From contig JAEXOD010000067.1 of NCBI GenBank assembly GCA_023447335.1, positions 1 through 29,742 of the forward strand: a DNA stretch of 29,742 nt, read 5' to 3'. The stretch is from Bacteroidota bacterium (GTDB taxonomy: Bacteria; Bacteroidota; Ignavibacteria; Ignavibacteriales; Melioribacteraceae). Of the stretch, positions 8,613-16,963 are shown piece by piece. Below the pieces are notes generated by a model, which made no database searches, was not told the DNA's origin, and saw only the letters and a list, made by a program, of their open reading frames with translations. How positions within the stretch are numbered: position 1 is the first letter of the stretch; each line of letters starts with the position of its first letter. Both the position numbers and the translations under genes were made by a program.

Positions 8613-10748
8613 TTATTCCGCTAATGAATTATGGTCTTCAGCTAGTCCTAAAGCATCGTTAACCTTTTTTAACCCGGCTATGGCGTAATTATTTTTGGAA
8701 TTATTTTTCAATGCCCATTCGAACATAACTTTTGATTCTTCATCTTTCCCTTCTAAGAAAAACACTTCTGCCAGTCCTGCACAAGCTTGTGAAGAATTTG
8801 GTGAAAGTTGTAACGCTTTTTCAAAACAAACTTTAGCTTTTTCTTCTTCCACAAGAGCTAATAAAGCAAAACCCTTGAAGTTATTTATTCTTGTAACAGT
8901 TTCATAATTTTCTTCTCTGCTAAAGTTTTCTTCTACTAATTTTTCGGCTTCATCTAATAGCGGAATGATATCCGAATATTTCTTTTCGTTGAAAAATTTG
9001 TATGCTTCATCTATCAGATTTCCAATTTTTTCGCTCTTTTCTTTTTTATTTTTGGGTGTTAAAGAATTATCATTTTCAGGCAAACCCAATGAGTTATTTA
9101 CTTTCTTTAATCCCGCAATTGCGAAAGTATTACGAGGTTCATATTTTAATGCATATTCAAACATTGTTTTTGCTTGTTGATCCTTTCCTTCTAAAAACAG
9201 TATTTCACCCAAACCGGCAGATGCTTGTGAAGAACTTGGATTTGCTTCCAATGAGAACTCAAAACATTCTTTTGCCAATTTATTTTCTCCCAAGCTCAAA
9301 AAATTAAATCCCTTAAAATTTGTTAGGCTAACCAATTGAGGTCTCGCTTTTATTTCATCTACAGCCCCGATAATTAATTTTATAGCTTTTTCGATTAAAT
9401 CAATTGCTAATTTAAATTGTTTTTTATCGAAATATGAATAAGCATCCGTAACTAATTTAACAAATTCGTCATTAATTTCTTCAGGAATACCCAAATTTAA
9501 CGAACTATGATCTAAAGGATAATCGAACAATCTGTTTACTTTAGCAAGTCCTTGAACGGCAAAAAGATTATCCGGATTATTTTTAACCGCCCATTCAAAC
9601 ATTGTTTTTGCTTCTTTATCCTGTTCTGTTAGATAGAAATATTCTCCTAACCCCGCACATGCTTGCGAGCTTCCGGGATTTAATCTAAGTGAGAACTCAA
9701 AAGTGTTTTTAGCTTCATCCAACTGTGAGAGTGCTAAAAAATTAAATCCCTTAAAATTTAGGATACTACTTAAAGATTCGTTTTTCTTTTCTTCATTAGA
9801 AGTTTTTACAAGTTTTTCTGCATAAGTTAATTGTTCAATACATTCATTATGCTTTTTATCCGTAAAAAGATAAAACGCCTTTTCTAAGTATTCGTTAACT
9901 TCTTCAGAAAGTTTTTTATCAGTCAAAAATACATAAAAACTATGAACCGGACTAAACCCTAATTTCTCGTTTACTTCTGCAAGTCCCATTGTCGCGAAAC
10001 TATCATCCGGAGCTATCTTCAAAGCAAATTCATACATCGCTTTTGCTTCTTTGAACATATTTTTCCCGATATACATCTTTGCTAACCCATTATAAGCTGC
10101 AACTGATTTAGGATTAACTTTAATAACTTCTTCAAATTCAAGTTTACAGTTATCATAGTTTTCAGTTGCCAAATAGATGTTCCCTTTTAACATTTTAGTG
10201 TCTTCAATAAAGGATTGCTCTAATTTTTCAACTTCACTTAAAGCATTACTAAATTTATTATCTAGAAATAGTTCATATGATGCATCAAACAATTCATTAA
10301 AGTCTCTTCTTTCTTTAATCGGTTCTTCTTCGTCTTCTATTAATAAAGAATTATGGTCTGGGGCATGTCCCAATAAATTATTTACAATTGCTAAATATGA
10401 AATTGCATTTTGATCTTCAGCGTTTATATTGCAAGCCCATTCAAACATTGTTTTTGCTTCTTTAAACATACCAGCAGTATAATATACTTTCCCGATACCA
10501 ATACAAGCTTCAATGGATTTTGTATTGTTTTGTAAAACTTGTTCAAATGTATCTTGGGCTTTTTCAAAATCGCCGATAGTATAAAGCAATCCCCCCTTAA
10601 AAATTAATAAATCCTCTAAATTAAGTCCGTTATTATCGGTTTGTGTAAACACTTTTTCTGCTTTTTCTAATTTTTCTAATGCGTTTTCATAATTTTGCAA
10701 CTTATAATAATTATGAGCCTCTTTAAACAATTGTTCAAATTGAGACAT
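8613..10748 (-). CDS. Large TPR scaffold-like protein made of five ~140-residue repeats
   Basis: 711 residues, entirely helical repeat. Beyond ordinary 34-residue TPRs it shows five long repeats at about 1-135, 148-275, 283-417, 424-563 and 574-710. Each holds a KGFNFLALxxxDEAKxxFE-type block, then an ACAGLGEx(F/Y)(F/Y)L block, then AKTMFEWALKxNP, and closes with GLxKVNxxLG and a DHNSL-like tag (131-135, 413-417, 559-563 as NDNSL, 705-709; the second repeat is degraded to PVHSF). There is no signal peptide, membrane helix or catalytic motif. The start is firm, because the minus strand reads GGAGGAAAA directly before the ATG. Lying between glycosyltransferase genes, it may be an adaptor that gathers enzymes or presents substrate, or itself a glycosylated protein. 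That role is inference only. Confidence 0.85.
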   Translation of the reverse strand: MSQFEQLFKEAHNYYKLQNYENALEKLEKAEKVFTQTDNNGLNLEDLLIFKGGLLYTIGDFEKAQDTFEQVLQNNTKSIEACIGIGKVYYTAGMFKEAKTMFEWACNINAEDQNAISYLAIVNNLLGHAPDHNSLLIEDEEEPIKERRDFNELFDASYELFLDNKFSNALSEVEKLEQSFIEDTKMLKGNIYLATENYDNCKLEFEEVIKVNPKSVAAYNGLAKMYIGKNMFKEAKAMYEFALKIAPDDSFATMGLAEVNEKLGFSPVHSFYVFLTDKKLSEEVNEYLEKAFYLFTDKKHNECIEQLTYAEKLVKTSNEEKKNESLSSILNFKGFNFLALSQLDEAKNTFEFSLRLNPGSSQACAGLGEYFYLTEQDKEAKTMFEWAVKNNPDNLFAVQGLAKVNRLFDYPLDHSSLNLGIPEEINDEFVKLVTDAYSYFDKKQFKLAIDLIEKAIKLIIGAVDEIKARPQLVSLTNFKGFNFLSLGENKLAKECFEFSLEANPSSSQASAGLGEILFLEGKDQQAKTMFEYALKYEPRNTFAIAGLKKVNNSLGLPENDNSLTPKNKKEKSEKIGNLIDEAYKFFNEKKYSDIIPLLDEAEKLVEENFSREENYETVTRINNFKGFALLALVEEEKAKVCFEKALQLSPNSSQACAGLAEVFFLEGKDEESKVMFEWALKNNSKNNYAIAGLKKVNDALGLAEDHNSLAE

Positions 10749-10751
10749 TTT

Positions 10752-10757
10752 TCCTCC
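10752..10757 (-). promoter_or_regulatory. Strong Shine-Dalgarno site of the TPR scaffold gene
   Basis: The minus strand reads GGAGGA three bases before the ATG at 10746-10748. It is the clearest ribosome binding site of this operon, where most genes have none that is obvious. The scaffold-like protein may therefore be made in larger amounts than the glycosyltransferases around it. Confidence 0.7.
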
Positions 10758-10775
10758 AGAATTTATATTTTTTTA

Positions 10776-13193
10776 TTAATTTCCAATTTGTTTTTTTACG
10801 TTTTCCAATAAAAAATTAATTTCGTTTAAACTTATATCGTCTACTTTGTTTAAACCTTTTTCTTTACAATAATTTAATAAATTTTGTAAGTTAAATATAG
10901 CTAAATTTAATTCATTTTGATTAATATCTATTAGTGCTTTATTTAAATATTCAATACTCTTATCTTTATTTATTGGATAGAATAATTCTCTGGACTTTAC
11001 ACCGGATTTATTTTGCCAAATATCCATGGGCTTTGCACCCCATTTATTAACAAATTTATTTTCATTTTTTTCTAATAATTCTTTATATTTATCAAACCCT
11101 GATTCTCTAAAACTTTTTGAGCCATAGTGATGAATAAAAACATCTTGCGCTATAACTGTTTTAAAGCCAGCAATATTACTTCTTAAACAAAAATCATCGT
11201 CTTCAAAATTTCCGGGGTTAAATCTTTCATCTAAACCACCAATCTTTTCTATAATTTCATTTTTAATTAGTGTAAAAAAGAAAGCAACTCTCGGAAAGTT
11301 AATAAAATTAAATTTAAAGCTTTCACTATTTTTTTTTGCAAATTCATACATTTCTTCAATACTATTATAGTCACATTTTTCCACTTGTTGAAATCCGCTA
11401 GCATTATTAGACATACATCCGATAATTCCGATTTCTTTAGTATTTGCTAATTGTATAAACCTTTCTACAGAGCCGGGAGTAACTACTATATCATTGTTTG
11501 CCAAAATAATATAATCTGTTTCAACTTCAACCAAACCCCTATTAATAGCACTTGCAAAACCATGTTCATAAATATTTTTAACAAGCTTCACATTATCAAT
11601 ATCTTTTATTCCGTCTGCTACTTTTTCAAATTCGTCAATACTGCTTCCGTCATCAACTAATAAGATTTTCACATTAACCGAGCAATTTTTAACAGCGCTA
11701 TGAACAGTTACTAAGGTTGATTCCGAATTATTAACAAACGGAATTATTATTGTAGCTAACGGCTTCTCCTTTTTCACTATTTTATAAATATATTGATACA
11801 CTTTACTTTCTTCATCAAATCGTTTCTCATCGATTCCAATTTCTTTAAGCGCAGTTAAAAATTTTTCAGGATACTTAATTTCCTCGGAGAGAATTGCATA
11901 GTGTTTCAAAATCTCTTGAAAACCACATCTTTCTAGCATTTTATCGATACTACTTTTAGTAAAAAAACGCAAATGGGTTTTATCCAAAATACCGGCTTCG
12001 GCATAATTAAAATTGCCGTTTAGTAAATCCAACACTACAGAAAAATGCATAATATTCGGCAAACTAATAATAATTTCACCGGTTAATTTCAATTTCTCTT
12101 TTAATTTTACTAAAACAGTCTCAGGATCTACTAAATGCTCAAGAACATCGGCACACACAATTGTATCAAAGTAATTATCCGGTAATTCATAAATTGCTTC
12201 TTCAATCGGTTTAACAATTACTCTATCAATTTTATGTAGCGCTTTTTCAGCAACATCCTTATTAATTTCAACACCCCAAACTTCCGCATTGTTTTTCATT
12301 TTTAATGCATAACCTAAAAAACCGGCAGCACATCCAACATCTAAAATTGTTTTAGAGTTATAATTCACAAATTGTTGAACTTCGGGTCTAGAATTACTAA
12401 AATAAGAACTAGCCCTTCTAGAAATTTTCTCAATTATTTTTTTATCCGACAAATAATATAAATAAGTATCCACACCGTATTTTTCTTTAAAATACGAGTA
12501 TTTATCTACTAAATAATCAGGATAATCAGATTCTTCATTCCAGCCCAAGTGATAGGCTTTAATATTATTTACAAAGCCTACTTTACCGCCGTTGTTTCTT
12601 ATTCTAGAACAAGATTCCCAATCTGTTACATAATTAAAATTAAAATATTTTCTTTTTATTGATTGAAAAACAGTACCTACATTACTTAAAGTAATTTCTT
12701 GATTATATTCTTGTTTATCACCCAGATAAACAGCAGGCAGTTTTCCCGGTTTATTTACGTCATCTAAATTTAATGCTAATAACCCGATATCAGAATGTTT
12801 CAAATGTAAATCAATCACAGTTTCAAGCCAACATTTTCCGACTAAATCAGGCACTAGAATATCCGGATCACTAACGATAAATGGATCTGAAGAAGAAATG
12901 TCAATTCCTTTTTGAAATGCCGAGGTCCACTCGTTTGATTTATTATAAATAATCTTATCAAATAATAATTCGTTATCTCTAATAAATTTTATAGTTTCAT
13001 TATCACTATTATTATCAACAATAATGATGTTGTAAGGATATCGTGTATTTTTTACAAGGGCAGAAAGTGTATGAATAAAATAATTAAGTCGATTAAAAGT
13101 CAGAAAAATAATATCAATCGGCTTTTCGGTTCTAAAATTATTAACCGCATTTTTAGTATTTAGTAATTCATTTACATCAAAATTAATATTCAT
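10776..13193 (-). CDS. GT2-methyltransferase-GT2 three-domain fusion
   Basis: 805 residues from the ATG at 13191-13193. An upstream TTG at 13238 would give 820 and is less likely. Residue numbers here count from the TTG. A GT2 domain spans about 40-270, with IDIIFLTFNRLNYF, IIIVDNNSDN and SDPDILVPD. A class I SAM methyltransferase spans about 290-480, with ILDVGCAAGFLGYALK (298-313), WGVEIN and CADVLEHL (362-369). A second GT2 spans about 494-745, with LATIIIPFVNN, LLVDDGSS, ILANNDIVV and NFEDDDFCLR. The last ~70 residues are helical. A glycan O-methyltransferase between two sugar transferases suggests one protein that adds a sugar, methylates it and adds another. The order of action is inference. 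It lies 27 bases before the TPR scaffold gene. Confidence 0.9.
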   Translation of the reverse strand: MNINFDVNELLNTKNAVNNFRTEKPIDIIFLTFNRLNYFIHTLSALVKNTRYPYNIIIVDNNSDNETIKFIRDNELLFDKIIYNKSNEWTSAFQKGIDISSSDPFIVSDPDILVPDLVGKCWLETVIDLHLKHSDIGLLALNLDDVNKPGKLPAVYLGDKQEYNQEITLSNVGTVFQSIKRKYFNFNYVTDWESCSRIRNNGGKVGFVNNIKAYHLGWNEESDYPDYLVDKYSYFKEKYGVDTYLYYLSDKKIIEKISRRASSYFSNSRPEVQQFVNYNSKTILDVGCAAGFLGYALKMKNNAEVWGVEINKDVAEKALHKIDRVIVKPIEEAIYELPDNYFDTIVCADVLEHLVDPETVLVKLKEKLKLTGEIIISLPNIMHFSVVLDLLNGNFNYAEAGILDKTHLRFFTKSSIDKMLERCGFQEILKHYAILSEEIKYPEKFLTALKEIGIDEKRFDEESKVYQYIYKIVKKEKPLATIIIPFVNNSESTLVTVHSAVKNCSVNVKILLVDDGSSIDEFEKVADGIKDIDNVKLVKNIYEHGFASAINRGLVEVETDYIILANNDIVVTPGSVERFIQLANTKEIGIIGCMSNNASGFQQVEKCDYNSIEEMYEFAKKNSESFKFNFINFPRVAFFFTLIKNEIIEKIGGLDERFNPGNFEDDDFCLRSNIAGFKTVIAQDVFIHHYGSKSFRESGFDKYKELLEKNENKFVNKWGAKPMDIWQNKSGVKSRELFYPINKDKSIEYLNKALIDINQNELNLAIFNLQNLLNYCKEKGLNKVDDISLNEINFLLENVKKQIGN

Positions 13194-13295
13194 ACAAAAT
13201 TCTTTTAAATTATTTAAATATATCAAATTTTTTGCCAAAAAAAATAAGCAGTTTTATCATCTATTTTTACAAATCATCAGGATATTTGTATAATA

Positions 13296-15980
13296 TTAGC
13301 CAGTTGTATTTTTTTTATCTTCTTGATCTTCACTGTAAGATATTATACTATCCACAATCTTTGTTCTATCAAATAAATTTTCATATCTCCAACAATATTG
13401 TTTACTGATTTCAGATAACATTTTTAAATAACTTGTTACATTGTCGCGTTCAAATATACTTTTAATAAATTCGAAATAAGTATATTTTTGGTTATTCGGT
13501 GTTAAAGAATCTTCAAAATAATCATAATCATATCCTACTATCCCGACTGAACCTGCGTATCCGCTAAAATATCCAAAATATTCAAACCATAATGTAGGCA
13601 TAGCCATTAGTGTTGGTATTCCTAGTGCCGAAGTAATAATTGACGTTGTGCCTGTTGCAATAGAAATATCAAAGCACTCCAAATCAGCATATTTTAATGG
13701 ATACATTGCATCTTTAATTTTGATATTTTCATTTACACCATAATATGATACAATAATATTGATTAGATCCTTTAACACACCTTCACCAATAATTGTTAGT
13801 TCAATTGCATATCCAATTCTAATCAATTTGCAAACATCTTCTACAACATTTAATATATAGCTTTTAGTCGGAGCCAGCCTACTTATTATTAATATTGACA
13901 GCACTCCGTTCTTAAAATAACCTGACTTTTCTATTTTAAGCAATTCTTTAAAATCTTTTATCGGTATTCCAATAAAATCAAACATTATATCTGACACATC
14001 ACTATCAAAATAACTTTTTAAAAGATTAATTCCCGGTTTATTAATGAACAATAATTTTGACGCGTTGTTTAGTATAAATTCTTTTTTAATATTTAAATAT
14101 TCACCCGAAAAATTTGGTTCGTAAGTCAAATAATAGATTACCTTAACAGGATACTTTATGAAAAAAGTCATAAAAAACGGAAAGGAAATAATAAGTTCTA
14201 TATTATTTTCTTTTATAAATTCTGCTAAAACTTTATTCAGATTATTTATTTCCTCAATCTTTGGTAAAGTATTAATCTTTAATAATTCAGAAAGAAAAAC
14301 TTTATCAACCGAATTACTGATTTCCACCAAATCATTCGGAGATATCTCAGACGTAAATAGAAATACTTTATTACCTCGCGAACGAAACTCTTCAATAATT
14401 TCTTTGAGTGTTAAAGCTCCACCTCCAATATTTTCAACAACTTGAACTAAAAATAATACATTTTTTATTTGTTTAAAATGATTATTATCCCTTATTTGTC
14501 CTTTTGAAGGTAGGAATTTACTATTCTTTAATTTGTTCAACAACAAAAGATCAGAAGTTTCTATAGCCCTCTTACTAAACTCTTTGATAACATCAAAATA
14601 AAACTTCTCAAGTCTATATATCTCACTTTCATAGGATAATGAGTATTTTGTCAAATCAGTTTTTTTGCTCATCAATACTAATGCTCTCAATCTATCCGTA
14701 ATATTTTCAAAATTTTCAAAAACGCACCCAACCGAATTAGAAGCAAAGTATTCTCTATATGATTTAACATCTGAAGTAATCACGGGTAACCCGGCAGCTA
14801 AATATTCATACAGCTTATTAGCAATAGTTGAATCCAAAAATCTTTTCTGACCAAGTTCTAAATTCCAGGGAATAATTCCAACATCATACTTCGTCAATTC
14901 AGTTAGCAAATAACTTGGAGTAATTGGATCATAATAATTAATATTTGGTATTTCGTTAAAAAAATCAGCTAATTCTTTGTTAAAAATTACCGGATATATA
15001 TGAATAATTAACCCCTGCTTAACCAATGTAATAAATATATCAATAAAATTTCTATGCTTATATAGGCTTATACTTCCCTGATAAACAATATGAATTCGAT
15101 TATCCGAATGAGATAATTTCGGCAAGAAAGATTTAGGCTTATCATTTTCGGAAATATAATTTCCAAAAATTAATGAAGGGGATTTTAATTCATACAAATA
15201 TTCTGCTTCAGTTCGTTGGTAAATAGTAGAATATATCCTTCCATTAGCTAATTTATTTGCCAATCCTTCAAAGAATCTTGCATTTGAGTTTTCAACATCT
15301 CTTAAAGAAATAAGATCTGCCGTATCATGAATAACAGGTCTGTTGCTTGATAATGCAGTAAGAGTCAGGTAGTCAGGTTCATTATGACATTGAATTATAT
15401 CATAATTTTTACAAATATTTCCAATCTGTTGAACATCATTAATCCTAATACAGTCTTCAAATATTGAATCATCCAAACCTTTATATGTATCACTAGCCTT
15501 TTTATTAACATACAATACTGTGATTTTATGTCCTTTACTTTTTAATGCTTTAGCAAATTTATAGCATCTAATTCCTACACTCTCTTGTAAAAAGAGTATA
15601 TTTAGTTTTGGAAATTCAAATTCCGAGAAATATTCCTTATTATTAAGTTTTTCATACAATCTAATTATATCTTCATCCGGATTTTGAGATATTTGCATAT
15701 AATTATTCGCATACTTCTTTGCATTCTCAATATCCCCTAAACTGATGCAAGAAAGTATCAAAACTTTTGTATTAATTGGATTTAACGGCTCGCAACTAAA
15801 AAATATTTCTGAATACTCTTTACTCTTTAAAAATTCTCCGACTTGAAATAAACTGTAACCTAAATAATAAGCAATTTTAGTTTTTTTCCCATTATCAGCG
15901 ACCTCTAAAAAATATTTGATTGCATTATTATAGTCCTCTTTTACAAAGTAATTATACCCAATTTGATAATTATCCGACAT
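13296..15980 (-). CDS. TPR protein with two family 4-type (GT-B) glycosyltransferase domains
   Basis: 894 residues from the ATG at 15978-15980; a TTG at 15992 would add four residues. Numbers count from the TTG. Residues 6-115 are TPR-like (GYNYFVKEDYNNAIKYFLE). A GT4-like domain follows at about 128-480, opening with LNILFLQESVGIRCYKFA and containing the donor-side segment NKLYEYLAAGLPVITSD. A second GT-B domain spans about 514-885, with VLFLVQVVENIGGGALTLKE and SILIISRLAPTKSY followed by ELTIIGEG. The second domain's C-terminal part (SIATGTTSIITSALGIPTLM) is more divergent. It is the first gene of the long minus-strand operon and faces the plus-strand sugar genes across a shared promoter region. 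Two transferases in one chain imply addition of a disaccharide or two distinct linkages. Confidence 0.88.
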   Translation of the reverse strand: MSDNYQIGYNYFVKEDYNNAIKYFLEVADNGKKTKIAYYLGYSLFQVGEFLKSKEYSEIFFSCEPLNPINTKVLILSCISLGDIENAKKYANNYMQISQNPDEDIIRLYEKLNNKEYFSEFEFPKLNILFLQESVGIRCYKFAKALKSKGHKITVLYVNKKASDTYKGLDDSIFEDCIRINDVQQIGNICKNYDIIQCHNEPDYLTLTALSSNRPVIHDTADLISLRDVENSNARFFEGLANKLANGRIYSTIYQRTEAEYLYELKSPSLIFGNYISENDKPKSFLPKLSHSDNRIHIVYQGSISLYKHRNFIDIFITLVKQGLIIHIYPVIFNKELADFFNEIPNINYYDPITPSYLLTELTKYDVGIIPWNLELGQKRFLDSTIANKLYEYLAAGLPVITSDVKSYREYFASNSVGCVFENFENITDRLRALVLMSKKTDLTKYSLSYESEIYRLEKFYFDVIKEFSKRAIETSDLLLLNKLKNSKFLPSKGQIRDNNHFKQIKNVLFLVQVVENIGGGALTLKEIIEEFRSRGNKVFLFTSEISPNDLVEISNSVDKVFLSELLKINTLPKIEEINNLNKVLAEFIKENNIELIISFPFFMTFFIKYPVKVIYYLTYEPNFSGEYLNIKKEFILNNASKLLFINKPGINLLKSYFDSDVSDIMFDFIGIPIKDFKELLKIEKSGYFKNGVLSILIISRLAPTKSYILNVVEDVCKLIRIGYAIELTIIGEGVLKDLINIIVSYYGVNENIKIKDAMYPLKYADLECFDISIATGTTSIITSALGIPTLMAMPTLWFEYFGYFSGYAGSVGIVGYDYDYFEDSLTPNNQKYTYFEFIKSIFERDNVTSYLKMLSEISKQYCWRYENLFDRTKIVDSIISYSEDQEDKKNTTG

Positions 15981-16132
15981 ATTAAGTCTCAAGTTTTATT
16001 AATCACAAATTACGGTTTTTTTGAAAATTATACCATAAAATTAGCATTTAAATTAAAAAAAACGTAAATTATATTACATATTTTGTTTATAATTTTTTTC
16101 TTAATTCAAATATTTTTTAGTTTTGCATTGTT
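15981..16132. promoter_or_regulatory. Divergent promoter region between the GT operon and the amino-sugar operon
   Basis: About 150 AT-rich bases separate the two head-to-head operons. A perfect TATAAT lies on each strand: minus at 16027-16032, about 47 bases before the GT ATG, and plus at 16088-16093, about 40 bases before the first isomerase ATG. Neither has a good -35 hexamer. TAGTTTTG at 16118-16125 also fits the Bacteroidota TAnnTTTG -7 box, but no -33 TTTG is at the right distance and it would give a leaderless mRNA. Shared control of both operons is likely from the layout; the exact boxes are uncertain. Confidence 0.45.
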
Positions 16133-16546
16133 ATGAATACCCTTAATAAAGCTACTATTATTAATTTGCCAAAAATAGAAGATATACGCGGAAATTTATC
16201 TTTTGTTGAACAAACAAAACAAATACCCTTTGAAATTAAACGAGCATATTGGATTTATGATGTTCCTGGTGGTGAAAAGCGAGGAGAACACGCTTACAGG
16301 ACTCAAGATGAATTTATAATTGCATTATCCGGAAGTTTTGATGTATATTTAAATAACGGGAAAGAAGATATAAAATTTTCATTGAATCGTTCATATTATG
16401 GTTTATATATCCCAAAGTTAAACTGGAGAAAATTAGAAAATTTTTCCACAAATTCACTTTGTTTAATATTATCGAGCAGTAAATATGACGAACATGATTA
16501 TATTAGAAATTTTGAAGAATTTTTAGCTTTGGTTAAACATGATTAG
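16133..16546 (+). CDS. FdtA/WxcM-like cupin with an altered active site
   Basis: 137 residues of the small cupin fold of sugar 3,4-ketoisomerases. These interconvert dTDP-4-keto-6-deoxyglucose and 3-keto-6-deoxyhexoses. Features are EDIRGNLSFVEQ near the N-terminus, IKRAYWIYDVPGGEKRGEHA (36-54), ALSGSFDVYLNNG and the C-terminal EHDYIRNFEEFL. In active FdtA-type enzymes the motif after RG holds two catalytic histidines (HAH). Here it reads RGEHAYR, with Tyr55 in place of the second His. This copy may thus be inactive, a partner of the next gene, or act on a different substrate. It overlaps the next, closely related gene by 8 bases. It is the first gene of the plus-strand operon. Confidence 0.85.
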   Translation: MNTLNKATIINLPKIEDIRGNLSFVEQTKQIPFEIKRAYWIYDVPGGEKRGEHAYRTQDEFIIALSGSFDVYLNNGKEDIKFSLNRSYYGLYIPKLNWRKLENFSTNSLCLILSSSKYDEHDYIRNFEEFLALVKHD

Positions 16547-16961
16547 TAATAAAAACACTGTTTATGATTGCTCAATTTTATATCTTCCCAAAATTCATAA
16601 TAGGCAAGGGAACATAACTGTGGTTGAAAATGATTTTAATATCCCCTTTAATATAAAACGAATTTATTATATCTATGATATACCGGGTGGTGAAGACCGA
16701 GGAGCTCATGCTCATAAATCTTTGCATCAATTTATAGTAGCAGCGAGCGGTAGTTTCGATGTATTAATCGATGATGGCATAAATAAACGCATTGTAAACT
16801 TAAATAGACCCTATTTAGGATTATATTTAGTTCCCGGGATGTGGAGACAGCTAATTAACTTCTCATCAGGTTCAGTTTGTTTAGTTCTTGCTTCAGATTT
16901 TTATAATGAATTTGATTATTTAAGAGACTATCAAGAATTTTTAACATTTAAAACATCTTAA
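16539..16961 (+). CDS. fdtA: FdtA-type dTDP-sugar 3,4-ketoisomerase
   Basis: 140 residues, paralogous to the preceding gene. The core RIYYIYDIPGGEDRGAHAHK (41-60) keeps both catalytic histidines (His57, His59), followed by ASGSFDVLIDDG, a LYLVPGMWRQL segment and the ending EFDYLRDYQEFL. FdtA and QdtA convert dTDP-4-keto-6-deoxyglucose to the 3-keto isomer (galacto or gluco), the step before 3-amination. The DegT-type aminotransferase at the end of the operon would complete a Fuc3N- or Qui3N-type sugar. Which epimer is made cannot be decided by eye. The start ATG lies inside the end of the first copy, so the two are coupled. Confidence 0.88.
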   Translation: MISNKNTVYDCSILYLPKIHNRQGNITVVENDFNIPFNIKRIYYIYDIPGGEDRGAHAHKSLHQFIVAASGSFDVLIDDGINKRIVNLNRPYLGLYLVPGMWRQLINFSSGSVCLVLASDFYNEFDYLRDYQEFLTFKTS

Positions 16962-16963
16962 AT

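Noticed and set aside
8965..9307. Plus-strand frames of 71 and 101 codons inside the TPR scaffold gene
   Set aside because: Antisense shadows of a gene with clear TPR repeats and a strong start; composition is Phe/Leu/Ser-rich, as expected for the complement of a Lys/Glu-rich gene.
14158..14445. 95-codon plus-strand frame inside the tandem GT4 gene
   Set aside because: Lies opposite conserved GT-B sequence and has no family resemblance.
16118..16125. TAGTTTTG as a firm Bacteroidota -7 promoter box
   Set aside because: No -33 TTTG at suitable distance, and it would leave almost no leader before the ATG at 16133.
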